Origin: Chara braunii
Taxonomy: Eukaryota; Streptophyta; Charophyceae; Charales; Characeae
Length of the DNA stretch: 37,264 bases
Assembly (NCBI GenBank): GCA_003427395.1
Contig: BFEA01000151.1
Coordinates: 1,047,149-1,084,412, forward strand
Reading direction: 5' to 3'
Numbering within the stretch: the first letter of the stretch is position 1; every line of letters begins with the position of its first letter. This document shows positions 8,298 through 17,165 of this stretch, one piece after another. The notes below the pieces were generated by a model, which searched no databases, had not been told where the DNA came from, and was given only the letters and a program-made list of their open reading frames with translations. The translations under genes and the position numbers were made by a program.

Positions 8298-9368
8298 TCA
8301 AGAATGAGTGTGTTCTTGACGACAGAGAGGACATACATTGTAAGGATGAGGTGGATGAACACATGGAAAACCTAGCTGAGCATTCTCAGTGCAACAATTG
8401 GCACGACGGCTAGAATTGAGCATGCCCACCATGCAACGCCGACAAATGGCATGTCGATTGCAAGCCAAAATGAAGGAAGAACGGTCACCACAAAAGACCA
8501 TGCATTCAGTATAGCGCCCATGGCCGCAAAATGGACATAGTGTTCGGATGCGGAGGGTGCCTGCAGTCAGGAACGGAGAGACAGTCCTCTGCAAACATGG
8601 ATGCAGAAACCACTCACCTGCTCGTAGGACAGCAATGGTAAGGCCTCCTTCGCTGGTATAATTACAATCCTCTGGCTGTAATTCGGGAGTATAATTACAA
8701 TCCTCTGGCTGTAGTTGGGGAAGATCAGCATCAAGCTGAAAGCCGATTGCAAGGAAGTCTGATGGTGTATAAAACGGGCGGTGGAGAATGTGAAGACAAA
8801 TATTAGTTGCCATTAGACCACAGAGATTGGTGAGGTTCTCTGGCTGGTTTGTTGGATGCTGGCCGACAATTTGCAGATCACCCAGATGGTGTTGCAAGCC
8901 CGAACTGTGTTTGGTTGTTTGCTGGTCAGTCATTTGCAGATCACCCATGTGGTCTGCGCGTGGCGGAGCACAACATTGTGGTTCGTCCGAACAACGCTGG
9001 TCAGCCATTTGCAGATCCCCCATGTGGTCTACGCCTTGTGGGGTCAACTGCAATCCGGGCAGATCATGTTCCAATCCCTCAACGTTTAGGGCTGCATTCT
9101 GAGTAGGGGCTGTACTCTGGGCAGCGGCTGCATCCTGAGTAGGGACCGTACCTGCAGTCGGGAGTGTACTCTGGGCAGGGACCACATCGTGTTGTACAGG
9201 TGAGTCGTGAACATCTAACTCCGCAGGGTACCGTGGCTGCCTGCAGGCAGCTGGACTGTCTGCAGGAGGCATAGGAGCGGATATTGCCGTTTGAATCGGA
9301 GCAGACAAAGAACCAGGTTGCTGATCCCCGGACAAGTGACGATGCCGCAAATGTCGTTGGTGATACAC
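8298..9368 (-). CDS. ORF B: shortened Josephin-like segment and RING finger (second copy)
   Basis: A 356-codon frame paralogous to element A. Residues 1-175 are a Pro/Ala/Gln-rich linker holding three imperfect repeats of a (D)HMGDLQM-type unit (about 8862-9036). Residues 181-250 match the N-terminal Josephin half: NLCGLMATN with candidate Cys183 (codon 8822-8820), DFLAIGFQLDAD and GGLTIAVL. An 11-residue unit (ending QPEDCNYT) is tandemly duplicated at 8656-8717. The His/Asn half of the peptidase is missing, so this copy should be catalytically dead. From residue 278 a C3HC4 RING is intact: CPFC, CNRHAICRRC, and CPLC near the stop. A consensus donor (GTGAGT, 8617-8612) and an acceptor ending CTGCAG (to 8561) fall exactly where the Josephin text breaks off, so a 57-nt intron is possible. 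The start shown is a GTG; the frame is open to about 9405 with no good ATG. Hammerhead-bearing repeats lie immediately upstream on the same strand. Confidence 0.6.
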   Translation of the reverse strand: MYHQRHLRHRHLSGDQQPGSLSAPIQTAISAPMPPADSPAACRQPRYPAELDVHDSPVQHDVVPAQSTLPTAGTVPTQDAAAAQSTAPTQNAALNVEGLEHDLPGLQLTPQGVDHMGDLQMADQRCSDEPQCCAPPRADHMGDLQMTDQQTTKHSSGLQHHLGDLQIVGQHPTNQPENLTNLCGLMATNICLHILHRPFYTPSDFLAIGFQLDADLPQLQPEDCNYTPELQPEDCNYTSEGGLTIAVLRAGEWFLHPCLQRTVSPFLTAGTLRIRTLCPFCGHGRYTECMVFCGDRSSFILACNRHAICRRCMVGMLNSSRRANCCTENAQLGFPCVHPPHPYNVCPLCRQEHTHS

Positions 9369-9489
9369 AACAAGAGGAGTAGTGGTGTTGCAAACATAAT
9401 ATATACATTGTCATATATATCGTCAAATAGAACTGCCCGGTAAACCGTAGGCAGAGAGGGAGAAGAGGACAACAAACGAGGGGCTGTGA

Positions 9490-9532
9490 CAAACTATTTC
9501 GTCGGAGTTTCACCGACTCATCAGGAGGCTGA
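9490..9532 (-). ncRNA. Hammerhead ribozyme remnant (copy 1, 5' truncated)
   Basis: Retains CTGATGA, a 5-bp stem II (GTCGG/CCGAC with a TGAAACT loop) and GAAA. The strand that should supply the cleavage site and the 5' halves of stems I and III is replaced by TATATA sequence at the junction with the next unit. Expected to be inactive. Confidence 0.7.
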
Positions 9533-9685
9533 ATATATAGATCGTCACAAACAGAACTGCCCGGTAAACCGTAGGCAGAGAGAGAGAAGAGGACAACAAA
9601 ATATATATATATATATAGTCAAACAGAGCTGCCCGGTAAACCGTAGGCAGAGAGGGAGAAGAGGACAACAAACGAGGGGCTGTGG

Positions 9686-9743
9686 CAAACTGTTTCGTCG
9701 AAGTTTCCCCGACTCATCAGGAGGCTGAACCCTCAACAGTCTG
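9686..9743 (-). ncRNA. Type III hammerhead ribozyme, intact core (copy 3)
   Basis: Read 5' to 3' on the minus strand. Stem III strand CAGACTGT pairs with ACAGTTTG at the other end (8 bp, one G-U). The cleavage nucleotide is T at 9735. Stem I is GAGG/CCTC closed by a GTTCAG loop. The core CTGATGA is at 9720-9714. Stem II is GTCGG/TCGAC with a GGAAACT loop (one G-U). GAAA is at 9697-9694, its last A opening stem III. Every invariant core base is present, and all three stems have standard sizes. Predicted cleavage is between 9735 and 9734, after a GUU triplet, which is permitted but less common than GUC. Confidence 0.85.
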
Positions 9744-10180
9744 CAGAATCCCCTAACTCATTACACTGTAAGTGATAATCCGACATAACGCCGGCTGTGG
9801 TTAAGCATCAACGACTGCCCGACAACTGATACCTTGAGGTGGGCACCAACCACTGCCCTCAAGGTACCTGTGGCAAAAGTCAAAGCAGACTATCACTCAC
9901 CCACACAGATGGAAAACTCTACAGACTGTCGGTTCACACCCCATCACAAGCAAGCAAAACACCCACGAAACAAAGAAAGGTTTGTCACAGCCAAAAAATA
10001 CACTCCAGCGCTAGAGGCACAGCATGGCCGCGTAGTGACGGCCCCGACCACTGCCGCTCAACCTGACCGGAGAATACCGTAGCAGGGTGCTAGCAAAGTC
10101 ATGGTATATATAGTCAAACAGAGCTGCCCGGTAAACCGTAGGCAGAGAGGGAGAAGAGGACAACAAACGAGGGGCTGTGG

Positions 10181-10238
10181 CAAACTGTTTTGTCGGAGTT
10201 TCACCGACTCATCAGGAGGCTGAACCCTCAACAGTCTG
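10181..10238 (-). ncRNA. Type III hammerhead ribozyme with core G to A change (copy 4)
   Basis: Same layout as copy 3 and a perfect 5-bp stem II (GTCGG/CCGAC), but the GAAA box reads AAAA because of one substitution. That G is the general-base guanine (G12) of hammerheads, so self-cleavage should be strongly reduced. It lies exactly 495 nt from copy 3. Confidence 0.85.
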
Positions 10239-10436
10239 CAGAATCCCCTAACTGATTACACTGTAAGTGATAATCCACCTTAACCCCGGCTGTGGTGAAG
10301 CATCAACGACTGCCCGACAACTGATACCCTGAGGTGGGCACCACCAACCACTGCCCTCAAGGTACCTGTGGCAAAAGTCAAAGCAGACTATCACTCACAT
10401 ATATATTGTCACGCAACTATGAAGTAAAAGAGCTGC

Positions 10437-11300
10437 GAGGATCTGGGTCCTCGGCAGGCCTGAGGGGCCCCTGTTGCAAGAGTGCCCGCCCTAAGTGAAG
10501 GCGGGCCTAACATATCACAAGAGGCCCTCGGCTGTCAAATTCATATTTGGGGTCCAGGCAGTTGCGACGCGTCAGTTGGTTGAGAGAAACCCAGGCCGAG
10601 CAACAAAGACATTTCCACGGCCTTCTGGGCTTTTCCAAAGAATGCAGGCCCTGGGCGAGAATCGCAGCATCATACACTGACAGTTGGGAGGCCCAACCGC
10701 AAGAGGCCCAGTAGCTGCACACAAGCGCAGCATCCTGGGGCCTACCGGAAGTTTCTGGGCCCAGGCCCAGCCCAGCCAGGCTGCGCGAGCTGGCCAGCTC
10801 TTTCCATATAGGAAAGAGCTCTCCCTGGCCAGCCTCATTAGGGCACTTGCTGGCTGGTGGCAGCGCTGCTGGAGCGATAGCTCGTGTGCTGGCTGCTGGC
10901 ATTGGAGCAAGAGGCTGCGCACGTGTGGTCGTGTGGTGAAGCAGGGCGCTGCTGAGGGCAGCGCCATAGCCCAGCCTCCATAGCTAGCTGTGGGCTTGGA
11001 CATACAGTGAGGCTCAGGGGTGGTCTTCGGGTGTACAACAAAGGGAGACGTGGGAGTGAGTCAAGGGGGGGAGAGAAGGATGATGATGATGATGATGTGA
11101 GGGCACATACCTGGTATTGGCGATGGTTCTGCATGGGCGACATCTTCAAGTACTTCGGGTGCTGCTGACGTCAACAGTTGCATTGTCAAATAGTAGGCTA
11201 GTAGTAGCTGTGTAGGCAGTAGGCTGGGCGCCAAGTGCCAGGTAGGGAGATAGAGACTGGATACATATGTTGCTGGTGGCGAGAGCAAGCTCTCATTGAC
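10437..11300 (+). repeat. Family D dispersed repeat, copy 1
   Basis: Ordered landmarks: TGCCCGCCCTAAGTGAAGGC, CAGGCAGTTGCGACGCGTCAG, an inverted pair around CCATATAGGAAAGAGCTC, GGCAGCGCTGCTGGAGC, GGCAGCGCCATAGCCCAGCC, a GACGTCA motif and TAGGCTGGGCGCCAAGTGCC. The same landmarks in the same order occur at 14130-15000 and 15553-16370, and inverted at 30940-31560. Several frames are open but differ between copies, so I treat it as a non-autonomous element of unknown class. Confidence 0.75.
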
Positions 11301-11438
11301 ATTGACTTTCAGTGCTACGATTCTCCATTGGTGTTATATTGGTGCAATGCTGCTTCCTGAACACTGTGTTACTTTGGCTTTCAATGTGATTGTGCAATTT
11401 GAATATTGTCATCTCACTTCTGTTCATTTTCCTTGCAG

Positions 11439-11703
11439 AGCGCACTTTGCGAAACAAGCGGCAGAAACAAAAAAAATAAAAAACAAGACAATCGTAAAGG
11501 GCACATTGAAACCATTCATTTTTCTCATTCTTCTTTTAACTCCCCCTTCACCGTGCCTCTCACGTACAAGGCTCGCCACGTTGATGAAGTTGAGCGCGAG
11601 CTGCCCCCATCCCTGTGTACCATAACGGTCCACTTGTATGCTGTGAGAAAGAGGCAGAGTGAAGGGGGAGGGGATAAACGCAAGGAGGAGAGATGAACTA
11701 AAA
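11439..11703 (+). repeat. Family C repeat, copy 3
   Basis: Starts GAGCGCACTTTGCGAAACAA and runs through the A-rich block and the GCTCGCCACGTTGATGAAG core to a purine-rich tail. Directly abuts copy 4 with a period of about 265 bp. Confidence 0.85.
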
Positions 11704-11898
11704 GAGCGCACTTTGCGAAACAAACGGCAGAAACAAAAAAAATAAAAAAACAAGACAAACATGAAGGGCACACTGAAACCATTCATTTTTCTCATTCTTC
11801 TTTTAACTCCCCTTTCACCGTGCCTCTCACGTACAAGGCTCGCCACATTGATGAAGTTGAGCGCGAGCTGCCCCCATCCCCGTGTACCATAACGGTCG
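11704..11898 (+). repeat. Family C repeat, copy 4 (tandem, 3' truncated)
   Basis: Nearly identical to copy 3 and truncated after CCATAACGGTC. Two terminal repeats in direct tandem with no internal region resemble solo pseudo-LTR pairs left by Penelope-like elements, or unequal recombination. Confidence 0.85.
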
Positions 11899-12576
<678 letters not shown>

Positions 12577-13197
12577 CTTGTCATCTTCCAAAGAGGAACC
12601 GGAAGTTTCTGCCCCTGACCCACTCTGCTGCCTCTTCTCAAGCTCATCATTAGCTGCTGCCATTACTGCAGCCCCTGCACCAGCGACCAATGCCGCATTA
12701 TCCACCTCTGCCTCTCCAAAATCCCCCTTCCCACTTGGATCGTCTGTACCTGACACTTCCACAACCCCTTTTTGTTTGACTCCCATCAGACCGGTCAAAA
12801 GCACATGTCTAATCCCACCTCCTGCTGGCTCTGACGACTCCTTTTCTCCAGCTCCTTCATCTTGATCACCTTCAGAATGTGGCTTCTTCAAAGGAGGCAA
12901 AGGATTCGTAGGTGCAACCAAGTTCTCATCAAAGTGGTAATTCCTCTTCAGCCTCATTCTCCTCCTCCAAGGGTCTTCTGTCTTATCCAGCTTCCATCGG
13001 AGAGGTGGGTCACCTGGCGAAGGCCCTGGCGCCCAAGGACCACGCTCATCTGTCAAGCCCCGGAACATGTGACACCAGTGTCTCTGCAAACCATTGGTAC
13101 CTCTAAAATCAGTATGTGACTTCAACACCATTGCTTGGCATGTTTGGCAACCAGCCTCACTCCCAAATGCATCACCTAGTTTGCTGCCAACTTGACT
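12577..13197 (-). CDS. Internal exon of a BEACH-family protein (ALFY/LvsA/SPIRRIG type)
   Basis: A phase 0-0 exon of exactly 207 codons bounded by an acceptor (..TTTGCACTTTAG, with an in-frame stop inside the acceptor) and the donor AAG/GTGAGT. The N-terminal third reads RHWCHMFRGLTDERGPWAPG, then RWKLDKTEDPWRRRMRLKRN and YHFDE. This W...F..L..ER..W....WxLDxTExPxRxRxxxxRN pattern is the segment just before the PH-like/BEACH domains of large scaffold proteins that act in membrane trafficking and selective autophagy. The remaining residues are an acidic, Gly/Ala-rich linker of low complexity ending LEDDK. It is the only convincing host gene part in the window. Neighbouring exons are not seen, so the exon sits between long repeat-filled introns or has been stranded by rearrangement. 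Confidence 0.65.
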
Positions 13198-14129
13198 CTA
13201 AAGTGCAAACATACTGAGGGATACCCCCCCCATCACCCTCTTTGCCTGACCGTGGCCATTGTAACACTCAGGCGTATCCAGTAGTCGTAGAAAGTGTGAG
13301 CCCTCAAACGAATTCCCGAACTCCGAGGTGCACCCACAAAACTGTTGAAATATAGGCTCAATTTCGAATCCAGATTTTAGAAAAAAGAAAAAATCCCGAG
13401 CTCCAGCATCAGTATCTACCGGGGTCTTGGCAGCAAGGCCATTCACCAAGGGTTTCTGGCACTTTCTGCGCATGCGATGCCATCAGCCACCTCACATTCT
13501 GCACATGGTACCGCTTGCAATATTGCTGGAGCAAGGAAGTTAAACACCAGAAAAACACAGCAGACCTCGATGGTGCACACAAAGATTCTGCAGTTCATTG
13601 GCTTACAACAAAAGCAATTTGACCTAGCAAACAGCACGTAAAAACCAAAAACAAGATAAAAAATCCTCTACGTCATAGAGACAAGCCTGGAACAAAGGTT
13701 GAGACACAAGGTAACGACCATTCTTCTTGTTTATGACCCAGAGGATATCCCCAAATGAGCTTACACAGACTAGTGAGGCAGCAGCACAGTGAAGTAGAGG
13801 TTCAGAGGCAACCTCCTCAGTGAAACTTGTGAACGTCAATCAAACCTCATCCCTCAGTTATGAGAGCCTCAGTGAAATTTGTGAACGTCAATCAAACCTC
13901 ATGCCACTGGTATGCAACCACCACCATTTCATATTCATATCATCATCACACATATAGAACAAAGAAAACACAGAGAAGGCAACGAGCAGCAGCAGCATAA
14001 GAGCTGATAGTGCCAAAATCAAAGGACATGCACAACTGGGATAACAAAGCCCAGGTTCTTTGTCATGGCTTCAATGGCCCACCTCCGAGGCAAAAGCCCT
14101 ATATATTTAAGCTAATCCACCATACCCAC
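13198..14129. other. Probable intron or intergenic sequence upstream of the BEACH exon
   Basis: No recognised exon. A minus-strand frame at 13624-13839 (71 codons, hydrophobic) is not assigned. A 35-bp direct repeat (GTGAACGTCAATCAAACCTC core) occurs at about 13827 and 13879. Confidence 0.4.
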
Positions 14130-15000
14130 TCTCACCGGGAACAGGTGCTGAGTCCTGCCCTCTGACACCACCCACAACATCCAGTAATGCGAGGATTTGA
14201 ACCCCTGGCATACCTGCATACCGCCCCTATACGCAAGCATGTGCCCGCCCTAGGTGAAGGCGGGCCCCTGAATCTCAATGTGGCCTGAATTCGTGGGCGC
14301 CAGACAGTCGCCCCGCGCCAGCTGGTTGCATCCGTCCTGCTCATGAGAATCAGAAATATTTGTGAGCCTTCTAGGCTCTTCCAGCCACGCGGAGGAAGCA
14401 GGGAACACACCGCACGCTTGCGACTGGGTGGTTGGGCATGCCTAACCAATTTGGTCCCAGGCCACTGTCTGAATGGGCCTGGGCGCAGACAATCTGGACC
14501 AACTGGAAGCACACCCGAGGCCCAACCCGGCAGCAAAGCGGGCGTGCACTTTCCATTCAGGAAAGAGCTCGCCATTGGAGGTGTTTTCGGGCACTTGCGA
14601 GTGCAAGCGGCAGCGCTGCTGGAGCGTGTGTTCACGCCTGCATGCTCGCGCTGGAGGTGCAAGAACACTAGCGAGGTCGAGAGAGGACGAGGGCGCTGCT
14701 GGAAGGCAGCACCATAGCTTGGCCCCCATAGCCGGGAAAGCTTGGACTAAGGTCAGCAGGGTATGGTGAAGGGCTTCGGGTGAAGGGAAGACGTGGGTGA
14801 TTTACTCGAGGGTGAGGGGTGAGTGAGGAAGTGATGTGAGAGCACGTACCTGGTCTTGCTTGCTTCGTCATTTCGTAGGCTGGTAGGATAGCTGTAGGAT
14901 AGTAGTCTGGGCGCTGAGCGCCATTAGGAGAAGAGCTTCGATTGCATTGTTGGTGGTGGTGAGATTATGCTTCCATTGACAATTGAGCTCGCTGCTTTGG
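14130..15000 (+). repeat. Family D dispersed repeat, copy 2
   Basis: Carries TGCCCGCCCTAGGTGAAGGC, the CCATTCAGGAAAGAGCTC block, GGCAGCGCTGCTGGAGC, GGAAGGCAGCACCATAGC and GTCTGGGCGCTGAGCGCC in the family order. A perfect tRNA-type B box (GGTTCAAATCC on the minus strand, at about 14170-14180) lies at its left edge, without a recognisable A box. Confidence 0.75.
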
Positions 15001-15089
15001 TTCTCCTTATCTGTGACATCAGTGCATATCTGCTTTCTGGACAGCTTTCGACTATCTGGCTTTCACTGTGATTTTGGCTGATTGTCCCA

Positions 15090-15195
15090 TCTGGATTCAA
15101 ACTCAGGTGTGCATTTCAATAGTTCATGGGTGTACCAACTGAGCTAGGCTAGCTGCTGCTGAATTCGAACTCAGGCATCTATTTCAACCATCGTT
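15090..15195 (-). repeat. tRNA-derived pol III promoter sequence (SINE-like), with duplicated B box
   Basis: On the minus strand, TAGCTCAGTTGGTA (A box, about 15154-15141) is followed about 40 nt later by GAGTTTGAATCC (B box). A second B-box block, GAGTTCGAATTC, lies upstream at about 15162-15173, and the sequences before both B boxes match (TTGAAATRSAYRCCTGAG). D and T stems do not pair fully, so it is not a functional tRNA gene but a tRNA-derived unit, partly duplicated. Confidence 0.55.
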
Positions 15196-15345
15196 GCAGC
15201 GCACCAGTGCGCATTGCGGTGCGGGGCGGTGCGCACTGCGCCGTGCGCTGGAATGACAGTGCGCGCACTGTGCAGTGCGGTCCGCTGTGCTCGCGCTGAG
15301 AGAGGCGCCCTGTGCGCGATAAAAAAAAAAAAAAAGAACACGCCC

Positions 15346-15388
<43 letters not shown>

Positions 15389-15390
15389 CA
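15190..15390. repeat. GTGCGC-rich palindromic cluster with poly-A and (GA)n
   Basis: Repeated GTGCGC/GCGCAC hexamers in both orientations span about 100 bp. A 15-base A run and a (GA)n microsatellite follow. A shorter look-alike is at 35128-35180. Confidence 0.8.
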
Positions 15391-15552
15391 AAGGGTCCCC
15401 TTCACGTCAATTCGAGGGGCCCTGCAGGTACCTCGAGTGACTCCTACGTCACATGTGGAGTCATCGAGGGCCACTGCTTCAATTAGGAGGATGGTATCAT
15501 CATCTGTGGAAGAGGTGGGGCAGACCACCAACATATGCTTTGGATTCAAGTT

Positions 15553-16370
15553 CAAGTGTGAGGCCTAAGGCCCCGATTAGCGACTTTGGCCCTGTTTGCA
15601 GTGTTGTCGGCTGCCCTAAGTGAAGGCAGGCTCGACCAGGGCCTTAGGGCCCCCTTTCTTCAGGCCTCAACGCAACTGGGGAAATTCAGACAGTTGTGCT
15701 GCGTCAGTTGGTTACAATCGCCCAGGCCCAGGCGTCCATTTTGCAAATGTATCTGAAGTATGCCCTGGGCCAGACGCATATACGGACCGAACACAGGCTG
15801 TGGGCAGTTGGGTACGGGCAACTGACTCAGGCCCTGGGCCTGTTCTGGATGGACTGGGGCTCATCCAGTCGGGCCTACCGGAAGCTTCCGGGTGAGGGAC
15901 GAGCGCAGCCTAGCCGCAGCAGCAGGCAGGCCACTACCATTTAGGAAAGGGCCTGCCTCCGCACTTGGCATTCGGGCACTGGCTGCATGCTGCGCTAACG
16001 CTGGCCAGCCCTCACGCGCTCACGGGCGAGCTGGAAGGAGCAAGCAGCCATAGCCGAGCTGCGCTGCTGTATGCTGGATGGGGCGCATGGTGGTTCTTGG
16101 GTGCATGTGGCATCTGTGAGTTGGGGATCGAGGTTGTGAGTGATACGAGAGAAATACCTGGTGCTTGAGGCGAACGGCATTGGCCGAGATCTGCTCGTAC
16201 TTCGGGGAGCTGTTGACGTCATCAGCGGCATTGTTGATAGGCTAGATAGGATCTGCCATCTGTAGTCTGGGCGCCGAGCGCCAGATAGGATATTGACATT
16301 GGTTCTCCGCTGGTGATGATGAGACTATTCCAGCATTGTCAATTATGAGCTTCTGCTGTGCTCTTATTTG
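15553..16370 (+). repeat. Family D dispersed repeat, copy 3
   Basis: Contains GCCCTAAGTGAAGGCAGGC, CAGACAGTTGTGCTGCGTCAG, CCATTTAGGAAAGGGCC, the GACGTCA motif and GTCTGGGCGCCGAGCGCCAG. Shorter in the middle than copies 1 and 2. Confidence 0.7.
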
Positions 16371-16384
16371 GTGAAACTCGTGAT

Positions 16385-16445
16385 GCAATTCTGAATTGCT
16401 GTTGGTTCGAGGTCATTCTGAATTGCTGTTGGTTCGAGGTCACGA
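16385..16445. repeat. 27-bp direct repeat, two copies
   Basis: TTCTGAATTGCTGTTGGTTC followed by GAGGTCA occurs twice back to back. It includes a B-box-like GGTTCGAGGTC. Confidence 0.8.
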
Positions 16446-16589
16446 CTATCTGGTCTCATGGGTATGATGTGGTTTGATTTCTGAAGTTCGCTATCGCTCA
16501 TTTTCCTTGCACAAGGCTGTAGCTCGGCAGTTATGGGCCACCAATTCAGCTAGAGCCTGTTCGTGTCTCCATGTGATTCTCAGGGCCTC

Positions 16590-16803
16590 CCTCCACCACT
16601 CACCAAATGTATACAATATTAGTAGAATGAATCTTCTGCTAAAACATGGAACCATACACCGCCATATGCTATGTCTTTTGTGCATCTGGTGAGTAGTGGA
16701 GCAGGCCCCACTGTACGTATTCGTAAGAAAACAAAAACAAAAAAACTAGAGCTCCCTCCACCACTCACCAAATGTATATAATATTAGTAAAATGAATCTT
16801 CTG
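16590..16803 (+). repeat. Tandem unit 1 and the left part of unit 2 of a 160-bp repeat (transposon target)
   Basis: Unit 1 (16590-16745) runs from CTCCACCACTCACCAAATGT through GAATCTTCTGCTAAAACATG to a CAAAAACAAAAAA tail. Unit 2 starts at about 16752 and is interrupted after GAATCTTCTG at 16803. It resumes at 24623 with ATCTTCTGCTAAAACATGGG. Unit 1 therefore preserves the empty target site. Confidence 0.9.
16796..16803. repeat. Left 8-bp target site duplication
   Basis: ATCTTCTG immediately before CAGGGT; identical to 24623-24630. Eight-bp duplications are typical of hAT transposons. Confidence 0.9.
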
Positions 16804-16880
16804 CAGGGTAGTCACGCCTACGGTAGGCGGCCCCGGACCCGTCGGCTGCCGACCAGCCGACGGTAGGCGCCGTCGGCTCC
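16804..16880. repeat. Left terminal region of the hAT-type element
   Basis: CAGGGT terminus, then interleaved CCTACGGTAGGCGG and CCGTCGGCTGCCGACC palindromic motifs. Directly abuts Ty3 coding sequence ending with the residues EVEEVVEP (minus strand). Confidence 0.75.
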
Positions 16881-16941
16881 ACAACTTCTTCCACCTCATA
16901 TCCCTTCCCAGGGATCGGGGGACCAAATTGTGGAGGCCTGT

Positions 16942-17165
16942 CTAGGAGGCATCAGCTGGCGTAAAAGGCAGCAGCTTAGATGCATGGAAGACAGGGTAGG
17001 TTTGTAGGTGCAGTGGGACATCTACATGATAGGATGGTCCAAAAGGGTCAGCCCCCACTGTATGTAAAACCTGCCATGGACCCATGTAACGCGGCAACAG
17101 CTTAGGCGAAATGTCCTCCTCCCGCGAAAGCTCAGAACTGAGTACCCAGACCCAGTCACCAACGC
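16942..17165 (-). pseudogene. Integrase C-terminal domain of the Ty3 element (out of frame)
   Basis: After the main integrase frame is lost near 17160, another frame reads VGDWVWVLSSEL, then SPKLLPRYMGPWQVL, then PVFHASKLLPF. This is the SH3-like C-terminal block of Ty3 integrases, and it ends at a stop at 16944-16942. A further fragment, ending EVEEVVEP, runs up to the hAT terminus. Confidence 0.8.

Larger units (their letters stand above)
9418..10398 (-). mobile_element. Hammerhead-bearing repeat array (retrozyme-like or pseudo-LTR)
   Basis: Four units of one repeat, all in one orientation and joined at TA-rich stretches: truncated copies at 9418-9536 and 9546-9600, then full copies at 9610-9900 and 10105-10398 separated by a unique 204-bp spacer. 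The two full copies are about 290 bp each, so the pair looks like a tiny LTR-internal-LTR element. The minus strand, the same strand as ORF B, carries a type III hammerhead in each full copy. This fits either a plant-type retrozyme (a non-autonomous hammerhead retroelement) or the tandem pseudo-LTRs of Penelope-like elements. Confidence 0.7.

Noticed and set aside
8827-9106. Three overlapping plus-strand frames of 77-91 codons
   Set aside because: All are antisense to the repeated linker of ORF B.
14160-14230. Possible tRNA gene (perfect B box on the minus strand)
   Set aside because: No A box or cloverleaf could be formed.
16195-16235. CTGATGACGTCAACAGC...CGAAGTAC on the minus strand in family D copy 3
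   Set aside because: Stem II cannot pair, the box reads GAAG, and the other family copies lack CTGATGA.
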